Of a stretch of DNA of 64,000 nucleotides, positions 10,943 through 22,072 are shown in pieces (within the stretch, counting starts at the first letter, position 1; every line of letters starts with the position of its first letter). Location of the stretch: the NCBI GenBank assembly GCA_003508835.1, contig PUFA01000684.1:51593-115592 (forward strand). Reading direction: 5' to 3'. This DNA is from Eonycteris spelaea (lineage: Eukaryota > Chordata > Mammalia > Chiroptera > Pteropodidae). The notes under the pieces were generated by a model, which made no database searches, was not told the DNA's origin, and saw nothing but the letters and a program-made list of their open reading frames with translations. Position numbers and translations under genes: made by a program.

Positions 10943-13900
10943 GACTGAAGAGGCCCCCTCCAGACAGCCCAGTTATAAGAAATCTCTATCACTAGACTGG
11001 AGCCAAAGGTTAATCTGGATGTGACAGGAGGATACAGAAGCACCATTTTAGGAGTCACAGGTAAACCAATTTCTAGATATTTTACTCCACCTTTATGTTG
11101 TCTTTGGGATGGGTATTTATTTACACATATTTTCTCATTATGCCTCGATGTCCAAGCCCTCTTCTAGGCTGAGACATCTTACATAGACTAGAGACCAAGA
11201 TTATTCTAGGAGGCACCCTAATTTCCTCTCCCTTACAGATGCTTTTATTAGAGGAACCTAGGAGCCTCCCTAATTCGGAAACCTGGGAGACTCAGGTCCA
11301 TCTTTTAGTCTGGGATCAGGGCATTCCTGGACAGGCCAAAACAGCCATACCAATTATAATCAACTTAAAAAAAAAATCTCATTTTCCTGATTGGAAGCAG
11401 TTTCCATTAAGGCCTGAAGCTAAATGAGGCCTCCAATCTATAATACCCAAGTTCTTACAACATGGACTTTTATTTCCTACTAATTATCCCTGCAACACTC
11501 CCATTTTGCCTATTAAGAAGGATGGAACTTACTATCTCATACAAGACTTGCAAATAATCAACAAAGCAGTGATACCCATACATCCAATAGTCTCTAATCC
11601 ATATATCCTACTGGGAAACATACTTCCAGAGACCGACTGGTTTACTATTTTAGACTTAAAGGGTACATTCTTTTCTACCCCTGAGTGCACAGTCACAATT
11701 TCTATTTGCTTTGAATGGGACTCCCCTAAAAGAGTCCACCGGCAATTGACTTGGACAGTACTTCCTCAGGGATTCCAGGACAGCCTCCACCTTTTTGATC
11801 AAGCATTAGCTTATGATTTACAAGATTTACAACTTGAGGGGGGATCCATTTTACAGTATGTAGATGATCTTTCTGTTCTACTCGAGACAAGGCTATAGAA
11901 CATACTGTTCATACTTTGAATTTCTCAGCCACCCAAGGTTATAGGGTGTCTAGATCCAAAGGCCATTAGCCCAACAGAAGATCATTTATTTAGGGCTCAT
12001 ACTGGCCCCGGTACCCAGAATTTGTTCCCAGAAAGGGTCCAGGGAATTATACAATTACTGGACCCAACCATTCAAAAACAACTAAGAGCATTTTTAGAAC
12101 TCACTGGGGACTGCAGGCTTTGGATTCCTAATTACAGGCTAATAGCCCACCCTCTAAATAATATCATAAAGGGAGGAGATGATGCAGTTTCCCTCCAATA
12201 GGGATGGCCTCAGCAAGAGGCCACTCAGAAACTTAAAGATTTACTCAACAGAGCCCCTGCTCTAGGGCTCCCCAATCCATCCAAGCCTTTCCAATTTTAT
12301 ATGAAAGGAATAGCATTGCTCTTGGGGTCCTTACCTAACAATTAGGGCCCACTTATCAACCTATGGACTACTTGTTGACACAATTAGATGCCACCACTAA
12401 AGGGTGGCCACCAGCTAGCCTAAGAATTCTAGGAGCTCTTTCTCTTCTCCTTGAAGAGGCTCTCAAGTTTACTCTAGAAGCTCCCATCCAACTTTATACA
12501 AACCACAAAGTAACAAGTCTACTACAGGACAAGAGTCACCTTTGGTTGTCAGATAGCTGACTCCTGAAATAGCATGCTTTACTTTTAGAAAACCATGATG
12601 TAACTATATCAATTTGTGGGACTTTAAATCTAGCAACTTTATTACCTTCACCTGATGAGGATACTCCTTTTCACTCCTGTCAAGAAGCTCTCTCCTTTTC
12701 TTACAGCCCCAAGGCCAACTTAACTGGTCAACCTTTAGAGAACTCTGATGACACCTGGTTCACTGATGGGAGTAGCTTTATGGCAGATGGAAAAAGGAAG
12801 GAAGGGTATTCAGTCGTCTCACTCTATGGCATTCTAGAGGCACAACCACTACCTGCCAATACCTCTGCTCAGCTGGCAGAATTAGTTGCCTTTACCAGAG
12901 CTTTAGAACTAGCAAAAGGAAGAAGAGTAACCATTTACACAGAGTCCAAATATGCTTCCTTAGTCCTACATGCTCATGCTGCTATTTGGAGAGAACGAGG
13001 TTATCTTACTTCTCAAGATAGCCCCATTAAGTACTCCTCTCAAATCAACAATCTCTTAGAGGATTTCCACTTACCTCAACCGGTGGCAGTAGTCCACTGT
13101 CAAGGACATCAAAAAGGAGACTCTGAAGTTGCCAAAGGGACTTAGCTGTAGATGCAGCTTCAAGGAAGGCAGCCTTACTAGAACCTCTCTTACAGGAATC
13201 CCTTGTACCTACTTCCTGTCTTCTGCTAATTCCTAAATACTCTAAAGAGGAGGGAACTTAGGTTGTCCAAAGCAGATTCCAACCTATGCCCTCAGGATGG
13301 CTTGGAAAAGAAGCTTCTCTTCTTTCCCCAAAGTCTCCAATGGAAAGTAATCAAATCCTTACATGATTCTAGCCATTTAGGAAGTGAGACACTTTCCTTC
13401 CTAATATCCAAGGCATTTAAAAGGAAAGGACTCTAAAATCACTGAACAAGTTACGATGGCTTGCTCGGCTTGTTGCACTAATACTCCCCAAGGGGCCGGA
13501 AAGCTGCCTTTAGTACAACAATCCCAGCAGTGTGGGGTTTATCTGGGTGAAGACTGGCAAATAGATTTCACCCAGATGCCCCTATCAGGAATGTTAAATA
13601 TCTCTTAGTCTTCATTGACACCTTTACAGGTTAGATTGATGCTTTCCCTACTTCCTCTGAAAAGGCTTCTGAAGTAGCCAAGAAACTCTTACATGAGATC
13701 ATCCCCAGATTTGGCCTTCCCTTTTCACTGAAGAGTGACAATGGACCAGCTTTTATGTCCTCTATAATTCAAACAATCTTGAAAGACCCAAGAATTAAAT
13801 ACAATCTTCACCATTCTTGAAGTTCTTAATCCTCTAGTAAGGTAGAAGGAACTAAACAATTCCTTAAGGCCACCATTCAAAAACTGACCCAAGAAGTCTC

Positions 13901-14396
13901 TATAAAGTGGTTAGATGCTTTGCCCATTGCCTTTCTGAGCACTAGGGTAGCTCCCAAAGTAGCACTAGGTCCAGCCCTTTTGAGGCCTTATACGGAAGGC
14001 CATTCCTTCGCTCAGACCTGTTATTAGACAGTGAATCTATGGCTTTAGGCTCTTATGCCAAGTCACTCAATCAGTTTCAACAGGCTCTTAAGGACTATGG
14101 AGTCATAATCAAACTGCAGGAGACAAAGAACCCTCCACTATACTCTCCTGGCAATTATCCTTAATCAAGGTGTACAAAGATAATTCCCCAGCCTCTCAGT
14201 TATGACCAATTTGGAAAGGACCTTACCTTGTTATTTTTCTTCCCAAACTGCAGTAAAGGTCCTTGGAATTTCCAGTTGGAATCATCACTTGAGTCAAACC
14301 TTCTCTTGAAATTCCAGAGGTCACTACAGAGGACTCTACTTACACCTGCAAACCAATAGAAGACTTGAAGTTTCTCTTCAAGAAGGACAAAATAAG
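10943..14396 (+). pseudogene. pol: Proviral pol (protease, RT, RNase H, integrase), disrupted
   Basis: Pol would supply the replication enzymes. The protease part (about 10960-11230) is too decayed to show its active site. RT (open 11506-11898) keeps LPQGF and, at 11857-11871, YVDDL; the frame closes with a stop soon after. RNase H (about 12750-13144) keeps the first Asp (12765) and the Glu (12879), but the usual third acidic Asp is Glu (codon 12942), and the frame breaks after 13144. Integrase keeps Asp at 13564, Asp at 13737 and Glu at 13845; the last two are 36 codons apart (D-X35-E) but two stops lie between them. Parts occupy different frames. It cannot encode an active enzyme set. Confidence 0.85.
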
Positions 14397-15921
14397 ATGA
14401 GTTTTATATATATTTTTGACTTTCTCATCTTTGTTAATTTTTACCATAGCTATTCCTATTCCAGATACTCCTTATCAGTTGGCCAAGCAAACTTTCTCAC
14501 TCTAAGATTTCTCAGCCCCGTTGGCTCTGCTTTTCTACTCAGAGCAGAGGGTTTATTACCCCAACCCCTAACTATTGTGGGCCATCATTCCAATATGTTT
14601 ATCTGCCTCCTCATCTTCAACTCTGGCTGGAGGAGTTAAAGCTAACTTAATCCTTCAAGGAAATTTTAATTTTTATGACCATGACCTAAAACCTCTTCTT
14701 GTTAATCTAATTTACTCCCCCTCAGGAGCAATATTTTCTTTCCTCAGCAACAGAGATCAAGTCTCTTTTCCTCTTTGTATTCTCAGTAATTCTAGTTTGT
14801 GCCCTTTTTGGGTGAACTTTCACTCTCACAATGTGCATGGGCATTCCTAATTATCTATCAAAGACTCAGCAACCTGTCACCAAAGAGTTTCTCCCCAAAC
14901 TGCCAGGCCCAGGGAGTCATCTATAATATCCTTTTCTCAAGGGCTACTCCACCCATTCCTTTTCCTACTCCACTCACCTCCTAAGACTGACTTTTATAGA
15001 AGCCGCCCTACTGCCCATACATTTTTCAGATGGCTATGTCAGATAGCTAACTCCGATCATCTATTTTCAGTGAAGCAATCAATCTGATCTCCTTTGGAGC
15101 CCAGAACTATATTCTTCAGGAATTTTTCCAGCTATGATCAACATCACCCTCTTCTTTTTCCTTTGCCTGCAGCAAACTCTGCCACTCAAGAAAGTGTCCT
15201 ACAGGGAAAAGAAATAAAGGGTGACAACACTCTTCAAAAAAACAATACTTTTCCAGAACTGTATTTCAGCCAAAATAGGTCTCTCAAATGGAATATATTG
15301 GACCTGTGGAGAAAAACTTATTTTGTACTACTTTCAGGATGGACAGGGCTTTGTTCATTAGAATATTTTACTTTAGATATGTCCATTGTATGGGACAACT
15401 TTTAATTCCCATTTTCTGACCATTATTCTCTGTGTTTACAAAAACTCACCTTTCCTTTATTTATCTTGTTAGATATTGCCATTTCTCTCATAGGTATTGC
15501 TACTTCTCTCACATGTATTACAGGGGCAATTACAGACAAGACTGCACTCGGCCTTCAAAGAGAACTGTCAGAGGAAACTGTCAAGGCCATCAAGAAGACA
15601 GCCTTTACCCTAACCCAAATCCAGGAACAATTAGACTCCTTAGCAGGTGTTGTACTACAGAATCAAAGAGCTTTGGATCTACTGACAAAAAGACAAGAAG
15701 GGGCCTGAGCTTACCTCAAAGAAAAATGTTGTTTTTATGTCAACTGATCAGGACAAGTTTCCATAGCTATCCAAAGCATCCTTAAAACCACAGACTGGGT
15801 ATAACACCCTGGCTTAGGCATCTTTACTGGAAATTGGCAATTGTGGTTACTATTCATTCTCCTACCTCTTGTTTTCCCCTTAATCTTACTTTTTATTCTA
15901 CTTCTAGGACCACCACTTTGA
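14397..15921 (+). pseudogene. env: Proviral env, disrupted
   Basis: Env is the envelope glycoprotein precursor (surface SU and transmembrane TM). It opens at ATG 14397 with a hydrophobic, signal-peptide-like start. The SU part is split over several frames (open pieces at 14397-14639, 14575-14850, 14799-14984 and 15094-15405). The TM part is open at 15466-15708 and has a hydrophobic fusion-peptide-like start, a helical segment, and a stretch with the class I immunosuppressive-domain pattern (LQNQRALDLLTKRQ), ending at TGA where the first Cys of the CX6CC motif would stand; the paired Cys codons follow at about 15728. A membrane anchor rich in Leu and Ile ends at TGA 15919. It is non-functional as it stands. 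Confidence 0.85.
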
Positions 15922-16186
15922 AACCACCTTGTTTAATTGTTTCTTCCAGGGTCTAGGCAATTCATCTACAGATAATCTTCCAAGGAATCTATCACTCACT
16001 CCAATCAATGGATCTTGTACCACACTACGGTCCCCTAGATGGGCATCAATAGCCATTGCCCTGTTGACAGAGAACAAGTATAAGGGACCTAATTCTCTAC
16101 CTTTGTCCTTTCTCAGCCTGAAGTAGCCAGAGCGGTCATTTTCCCCAAACCCCAATGATATAGGTCCCTAATACTTCAGGAGGTAA
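15922..16186 (+). other. Proviral 3' untranslated region with weak polypurine tract
   Basis: Sequence between the env stop and the 3' LTR. A short purine run CAGGAGGTAA directly precedes the LTR start TGTT at 16187 and is the best candidate for the plus-strand primer site, though short for a polypurine tract. No coding potential is recognised. Confidence 0.5.
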
Positions 16187-16746
16187 TGTTAATTAGGTAG
16201 TTAGTCAAACATGAGTGACAAGAGGGAACAAAGGAATAGGGACCCAGCCTAAAGATAGCCCAAAGAACACCCCAATGGTCACAGTTATAGCATCCAGGTG
16301 TGAATCAAAATAACCTCACTTGCCAATCACCTAAGAATGCCTTTGGAACTACCCATCAGAGCCCAAATATAAGCTATACATGCCCATTTCTGGGTCTTTT
16401 TTGCCCTTCTGGCTCTCCCCACCTTTTGCCCTTTGGCGCTCCCTCTCTTTTTGCCCTTCTGGATTCTCTCTTTTTGATGGCCCTTTGTGGCCCTTTTTGC
16501 CCTTTTTTAGTCATTTTGGCCCCTTTGTGTTGGTATAGCATTGGAATCTTGTGCCTCCTTGAGGCATATTTTGTCTTTCTCCATGTACCTCCTGGGTCAT
16601 TCTTTGTCTTTCTAAAATATATTTTTAATAAATCTATTAAATTTTAATGACCTGTGATTCTTCACTGCACCATTTGAGGAAGAACCAAGGAAAAACGCTA
16701 ACTACAGGTTTGTGCTGTCGTTATCCCTCTCCCTCCCTCATACTGT
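16187..16746 (+). repeat. 3' LTR of the provirus, unlike the 5' LTR beyond U3
   Basis: U3 aligns with the 5' LTR for about 190 bp. A TATA-like AATATAAG lies at 16366-16373 and an AATAAA at about 16626-16631. Between about 16385 and 16620 it carries a run of TTTTGCCCTTCTGG-type units that the 5' LTR lacks. The downstream part also does not align with the 5' LTR, until a primer-binding-site-like motif at 16747. The right edge is approximate. Confidence 0.7.
16399..16530 (+). repeat. TTTTGCCCTT-type minisatellite in the 3' LTR
   Basis: About six degenerate units, starting near 16399, 16424, 16448, 16472, 16494 and 16514, share a T-run followed by GCCCTT or GGCCC and a TGG. Spacing is 20-25 bp. 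They sit downstream of the TATA-like box and upstream of the poly(A) signal. Confidence 0.65.
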
Positions 16747-16771
16747 TGGGGTGACACTGAACTCGGATCGG
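16747..16771 (+). other. Second primer-binding-site-like motif after the 3' LTR
   Basis: CTGAACTCGGATCGG at 16757-16771, preceded by GGTG, mirrors the primer-binding site at 8621 (GGTG..CTGAACTTGGATC). A normal 3' LTR is followed directly by host DNA, so a primer-site-like tract here is unexpected. Similarity ends after this motif. Confidence 0.4.
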
Positions 16772-16779
16772 CCACAATG

Positions 16780-17285
16780 GTGACTTCTTTTATATGTTAT
16801 ATTACATGCATGATGATACCTTTAGTATAGAAACCTGCTGTACAATGGAAGTATTTTCCAAGTACAAAAATAAAATGATACAAACCTTACATTTCTAAAG
16901 AAATGGTGATCAAAGTGTCCTTAATACCTTCTCAAAAATAACTATTTAACAATATTGACTGAGAACATTTTGCAATCCATATTAACATGGCAATTAACAT
17001 GATGAGTAACATAATCCTTTGAAAGTATATTCTATTAATTTTCAATAATAGTGTTTTATAAGTGAGATATTGTTAACTTAGTAAAATATTTGCCATCAAC
17101 AAAATATAGGGGGAAGTTTGAAAAGTTGAAAAATAAGTTTTAATTTTGATTCAATAATCTAAGTCTTTATTTCTCTCACTGTTTCACCAGCTTCACATAA
17201 ACTATTTCAAGTCCCCAGGCTTCTTATTTTGAGTACCAACTATTATTTTAGCTATTTATTTTTTAAGAAAGCAAAAGGCAATTTA
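16780..17285. other. Right flank of the provirus, no gene seen
   Basis: Unique-looking AT-rich DNA. No repeat or gene recognised. Confidence 0.45.
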
Positions 17286-17289
17286 TTAA

Positions 17290-20040
17290 AATTTATAGGA
17301 CATTAGCTTCTGGCCAAGAAGGAGGAACAGGGTAACTCTCCTACCTATAAGCACTACAAAACAAGACAAAATAACACAATAAATGCACCAAACTGATGTC
17401 TGGGGAAAATTTCCTTTCCACTGGACAAGGAAGAAAAGCCAGATCGAGACTGGCAGTCTCTCTGAGATGAGAGTGGGGAGTTGTAGTCTGTGTAAGTGAA
17501 AGTATATAGGGTTCCCAGAAAAGAGTATTAAAAGGAGAGACATGCATACAGAGAGAAATCTAGAGGTCTGCAGAGATGCCCTGTTAATAATTTTGTTGAA
17601 TACTGATCAGCACATGTATATGTGAAAACTACCTATTCCCAGGAAAGAACCACTTGAAAGAATTATTACAAGCTCTGCATGGAGCTCACACAGATCTTAA
17701 AATAGTGCCTGTTTCCAATAGCCAGAGTGGAAAACCTCAGAAAACCTCAGAATTCAGGGAATATCAGGTAAAGTACTAAGAAGGATCTTTTATCAGTTAT
17801 GGAGAAAAATAATCCTAGATTAAATGTAACTCTGATTCTTCCTAACAAAGTTTACAAGCAAGATGTGAAAGGATAAAACAGTTTCCAGGTTATTTAATCA
17901 CATCTCACAAAATAAAGCTCAAGCTTATACATATAAGGCTTTTATATATGCAACACTCAACAAGGCAAAATTCATAGTTTCTGCCACACATTAAAAAATA
18001 TTTAACGCCTTCAAAGAAGCAAGGAAATACAACAGACAATGAAGGAAAATCTCAATCAATTGAAACTGATAAATAAATAACACAAGTAATAAAAATGGCG
18101 GACAAATATACAGAAATAATTATTATAACTGCATCCCATTTGCTTGAGAAAGAAGAACAATTTAATATGTTAAGCAGAGACATAAAAATAGTTTGTGTGT
18201 GTGTGTGTATAAAATGACAAATTGAAGTTATAGAGATGAAAACAAACTAAATTTGAAAATGCATTTTTAAGAACAGATTAGACATTGTGGAAGAAAATAT
18301 AAGTAAAACCTAAAACAACAAAAGATGCTATGCAAAGTGAAAGACACATAGAAAAAAAGGCTGAAAAAATAGACAGAACATTATTCATCTCTGGAACAAT
18401 TTCAAGTGACCAAACATATAAGTAATCAGAACCTTGGAAGGAGAGAAGAGCAAGGAGTGCAAGAAAAAAAAAAATTGAAAATATAAAGGCTGAATATTTT
18501 TCAAATTTGAAAAAAAATTATAAACCCACAAATTCAAGATGCTCAATGAACCCAAGAATAAGTAACATAAATAAAACTGCGCCAAGGTACATTATAATCA
18601 TGTTACCTACTGAGAAAGAGAACATCTTACGAGCACTTATATGAAAAGGACATGCTATATATGGAGAAACAAAGATAAAATGTCAGCAGATCATTCACTG
18701 AAAACAGTTCAAACTAAAATAAGGTGTGGCAAAATCTTTAAAGTACTAAAAGAAAAAAATTGTTAACCTAGGATTTATTTTACCTAGTGAAAATATCTTA
18801 CAAAAAAATGAAGATGAGGTAAAAGCATTACAGACATATAAAACCTGAAAGAATTGATCACCAACAGACTTACAAGGAATGGAATGTTAAGGAAGCCCTT
18901 CAGGAAAATGAAAATGGTACCAGAAAGAAACATGAATCTACACAAATTAACACAGAGCCTTGGACATTACAACTATATAAGATGTTTTTATTATTTACAT
19001 TTTTAAAAATTAAATAACCATTTAAAGCAAAATTAATAACAAAGTGTCCTTGACTTTATTATATGTAGAATTAAAATAAACAAAAATCTGGGAAGGGAGA
19101 AGCGGAAATCCACTTTTACAAGATTGTTACGCTAAAAGTGAAATAATACAATAAGACTTTAAAGTAAATCGTGATGAGTTTAAGATATATACAATTAACA
19201 CTAATGCAAACAGTAAAGTGACAAAGCAAAGATTTATAATTAATAATTCTACAAAGGAGATAACAGTGTAAAAAGTACTTAATGCAAAAGCAGACAGAAA
19301 AAAAACAAATGAAACAAGTGTAAAGCATTTTAGTAAATTGATCTTAAACCTTAGTAAGATGATAGGTTTAAAATCAGTGATAATATTTACATTAAATGTA
19401 GATGGTCTATGTACCCTAATTGAAGGACAAAGATTGTCAGTAGATTAAAAAATACCAAGGTTGGATTTTTAAAAGCAACAGAATACTACTTACCAGAAGT
19501 GCATTTCAAATAAAGACAAACTTAGGTTAAATAAAAAATAGAAACACACACAACACACACACACACACACACCATATTAACAATATTGAAATGTCCATAT
19601 TGAAATTAGACAAATTAGAGTTATTAACAAATAGTGCTACAAGGAAAGTTATTTAATAGTAATAAAGGAGTCAATTCAATAAGAAGAAAAACCAATTCTA
19701 AATATTTATCCACTTAATAGCAAGACATTAAATGACATGGAACAAATGAGTAGAAACAAGCAGATATAGACAAATGCACAAACATAGTCAGTATATTAAT
19801 CTTCTTCCCTCCATAATTGATAAAACAGTACATAGAAAATCAGCAATGATATAGAAGACTCGAACACTAACATTAAATAATTTGACTGAATTGACCATTT
19901 ATAGAACATTATGCCCAAAACAGCAACATATATATTCTCTTCAAGTGCACAAGAAATATTTATCAAGATCAATCACATTATGGCTCATGAGATATGCTCA
20001 ATAAGTTTTAAACAATTCACGTCATTGCAAGAGTATTTTC
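17290..20040 (+). mobile_element. Ancient L1 (L1M/HAL1-like) 5' half
   Basis: The forward strand begins with an L1 5' UTR-like GGCCAAGAAGGAGGAACAGG block, continues through ORF1-like sequence with the 'TCAAGATGCTCAATGAACCC' and 'CACCAACAGACTTACAAGGA' blocks, then near 19400 shows the start of the ORF2 endonuclease region, with endonuclease-domain remnants to about 20000. Many stops and frame changes. A CA microsatellite lies at about 19549-19573. The subfamily is not resolved. Confidence 0.65.
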
Positions 20041-21108
20041 TACCTAGGACAACTTAGGAAGTTGATCTTAAATACTACAGAAAGAATACTTTTCTTCTGT
20101 TATAACCTATGTTTAATGGTGGCTAAATTTTTGCTTATATTGTATATGAATGTCAGTCTTAAAAATAAATAATTCTTAAATATTTACTTTTTTAGGGTAG
20201 CTAGTGAGATAGGTAGATAGGTAAATAGAGTTATATTGATGAAATTTTCTTAGAAGCATAGCATTTACATTTTTTCTCAAAGTATTTTAAAATTCAGAAT
20301 CAGTTGCTACATTTTGCTCTGTTTATTATTTTGTAAGAATTATTTAATAGATAAATTCTATGAGAAAAACCCTTAGACTCAGCTTCTCTGGCCATTCGAA
20401 TTTTAAAATAAAAGTATTACAGAAAAACTTAGCTTAACCTACACAGAAATAAATATTTTATATAGCTTTTACTCCAGACCAAAGACTTATTTTTGGCATG
20501 ATACAAGTTTGCCATATGTCATTTTGAGGTATAAGACTTATGAAAATATCGCCAATGAGTTACCCATGCACATACCTTGTTTCCAATATAAGGAACTCAC
20601 TGTCTCTGAAAGCAATTTATTCCATCATCAGACTAGACTCTCAATTTGATGAAGGTTCTTTTCAGGTGACAGTAGTAAGTCTGATATTGTGATATCCATT
20701 TAGATGGGCTGCACTCATCTCAGCCCACACTGAGAAAACTGCCCTTCTGTTTATGATTCATATCTATAGCTAAGCTCTTCCCATGCCATAGAGTTCTATG
20801 AAGAAACAATTCACATGCATTAGTGTTTGGAGTTTGGTCTCATTTTGGTGATAAAGCCTTACCTTTAGTGCAAGGAACTGAGTTTAGAAGTTAGGAATAA
20901 TTTATTTTCTCATATGAAATTTTTTACACATTAGAACAGTTACTGTGGTAAGGAGTTTAGTGTAGAGAATGTTCTCTGAATATATAAATATATTTTGACA
21001 TGTTACCAATTGCAATGCCTCTGTGAGAGTGCCACATATAGTCGCACCTAAGATAAAGTAATGAACTCTCCTCAAGTACTTCATTAATAGTGGCAAGAGT
21101 GTCCATGT
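20041..21108. other. No recognisable element
   Basis: Unique-looking AT-rich DNA with a GATA-like patch near 20200-20225. No supported gene. Confidence 0.45.
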
Positions 21109-21441
21109 CAGGAATCAGCAAACTATACCCATGGGCCAAATGTGTTTCGTTGCCTATTTCTGTAGAGCTTTGAGAACTAAGAATATTTTTTACCTTTGTT
21201 GATGGTTGAAAAAATCAAAAGAAAAATATTTTGACATATGAAAATCATATGAAATTCAAATTTTGATGTCCATTAATAATGTTTTCTTAAAAAAACAGTC
21301 ATGATCATAGTTTATGTGTTGTCTATGGCTGATTTCACATGGCAAGAGCACCACTGAGTAGTTATTTCAGAGACTCTATGGCCTGCAAAGACTAAAACAT
21401 TTTCTACCTAACCCTTAGTGGAAAAATTTACTAACTTCTAG
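21109..21441. repeat. hAT-Charlie-like non-autonomous DNA transposon (MER type)
   Basis: The ends are imperfect inverted repeats: CAGGAATCAGCAAACTATAC at the left and, reversed at the right, CTAGAAGTTAGTAAATTTTT. Inside are CATGGGCCAAATG, GTTGTCTATGGCTG and CTATGGCCTGCAAAG blocks, typical of a common mammalian hAT-Charlie MITE. The 8-bp target-site duplication is not clear. I am not sure of the exact family name. Confidence 0.65.
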
Positions 21442-21479
21442 AGTATATCTCCCCCTAATCTGCCAGATTATATTGCATT

Positions 21480-21605
21480 AAATTCAATAATATTTTTGTT
21501 CTTCCTGGGACTTTATCCTCAGTTTATTGTTTACAAAGCTTTCTACACAGTGCCTGGCATGTACTAGATTCTTCATAAATGCTTAATGAATGCATATAAT
21601 TAAAA
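21480..21605 (+). repeat. MIR 3' fragment
   Basis: 'ACAGTGCCTGGCATGTACTA' followed by 'TTCATAAATGCTTAATGAATG' is the MIR right end in forward orientation. Confidence 0.65.
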
Positions 21606-21805
21606 ATTGAATTATAAAATAAATGGAATAGGAAAACAGAAGTTCTAAAGATAAAAAACAAACAGTACCTCTTGTTACAAAGAGCAGGACACAGAATACT
21701 TTTTCTTGATAAATATGGTTTGCACTAAAATATTTGTTAACCTCTCTGTATGAGAACTAATAGTTCTAGATTCCCTGGCTAATAATTGCAAAGCAAAATC
21801 TTTTT

Positions 21806-22072
21806 AAAGAACCAATTGAACAAGTCAAAGAAACAAAAACTCATAGACACAGACAACAGTTTAGTGGTTACCAGAAGAAAAAAAAAAGTGTGGGTGGAGG
21901 TAGATAAGGGTAAAGAGGGTCATGCATATGGTAACAGAAGTAGATTTAACTTTGGGCGGTGAACACAGTACAATATACAGATGATGTATTATAGAATTGT
22001 ACACTTTAAAACTATATAATTTTATTAGCCAATGTCACTCCAGTAAATTTAATTAAAAATAAAGAAAAAAAC
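21806..22072 (+). mobile_element. 5'-truncated L1 3' end
   Basis: 'TCATAGACACAGACAACAG', the purine-rich block near 21865-21925, the 'AACTTTGGGCGGTGAACACA' block and 'GAATTGTACACTTTAAAACT' are in the order of the L1 3' UTR, ending with an A-rich tail at about 22072. Only the last roughly 270 bp of L1 are present. Confidence 0.8.

Larger units (their letters stand above)
8203..16771 (+). mobile_element. Degenerate class I (gammaretrovirus-like) provirus
   Basis: A single provirus about 8.5 kb long: 5' LTR, primer-binding site, long structured leader, gag with two CCHC knuckles, pol with RT, RNase H and integrase blocks, env with a gammaretrovirus-type TM, then a 3' LTR, all on the plus strand. 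Class I is supported by the pol motifs and by the TM immunosuppressive-like and CX6CC region. The primer-binding site is closest to tRNA-His, as in the HERV-H group, which is a tentative assignment. All three genes carry several stops and frame changes, so no viral protein can be made in full. The two LTRs match only in U3. Confidence 0.9.

Noticed and set aside
15904..16155. Minus-strand 83-codon frame opposite the env end
   Set aside because: It is the shadow of the env 3' end and 3' untranslated region; no motif supports it.
16806..16830. TACCTT near 16818 as a target-site duplication matching TACCTT before 8203
   Set aside because: Six bases can match by chance, and the position would put the LTR end some 50 bp beyond the primer-site-like motif without a CA terminus I trust.
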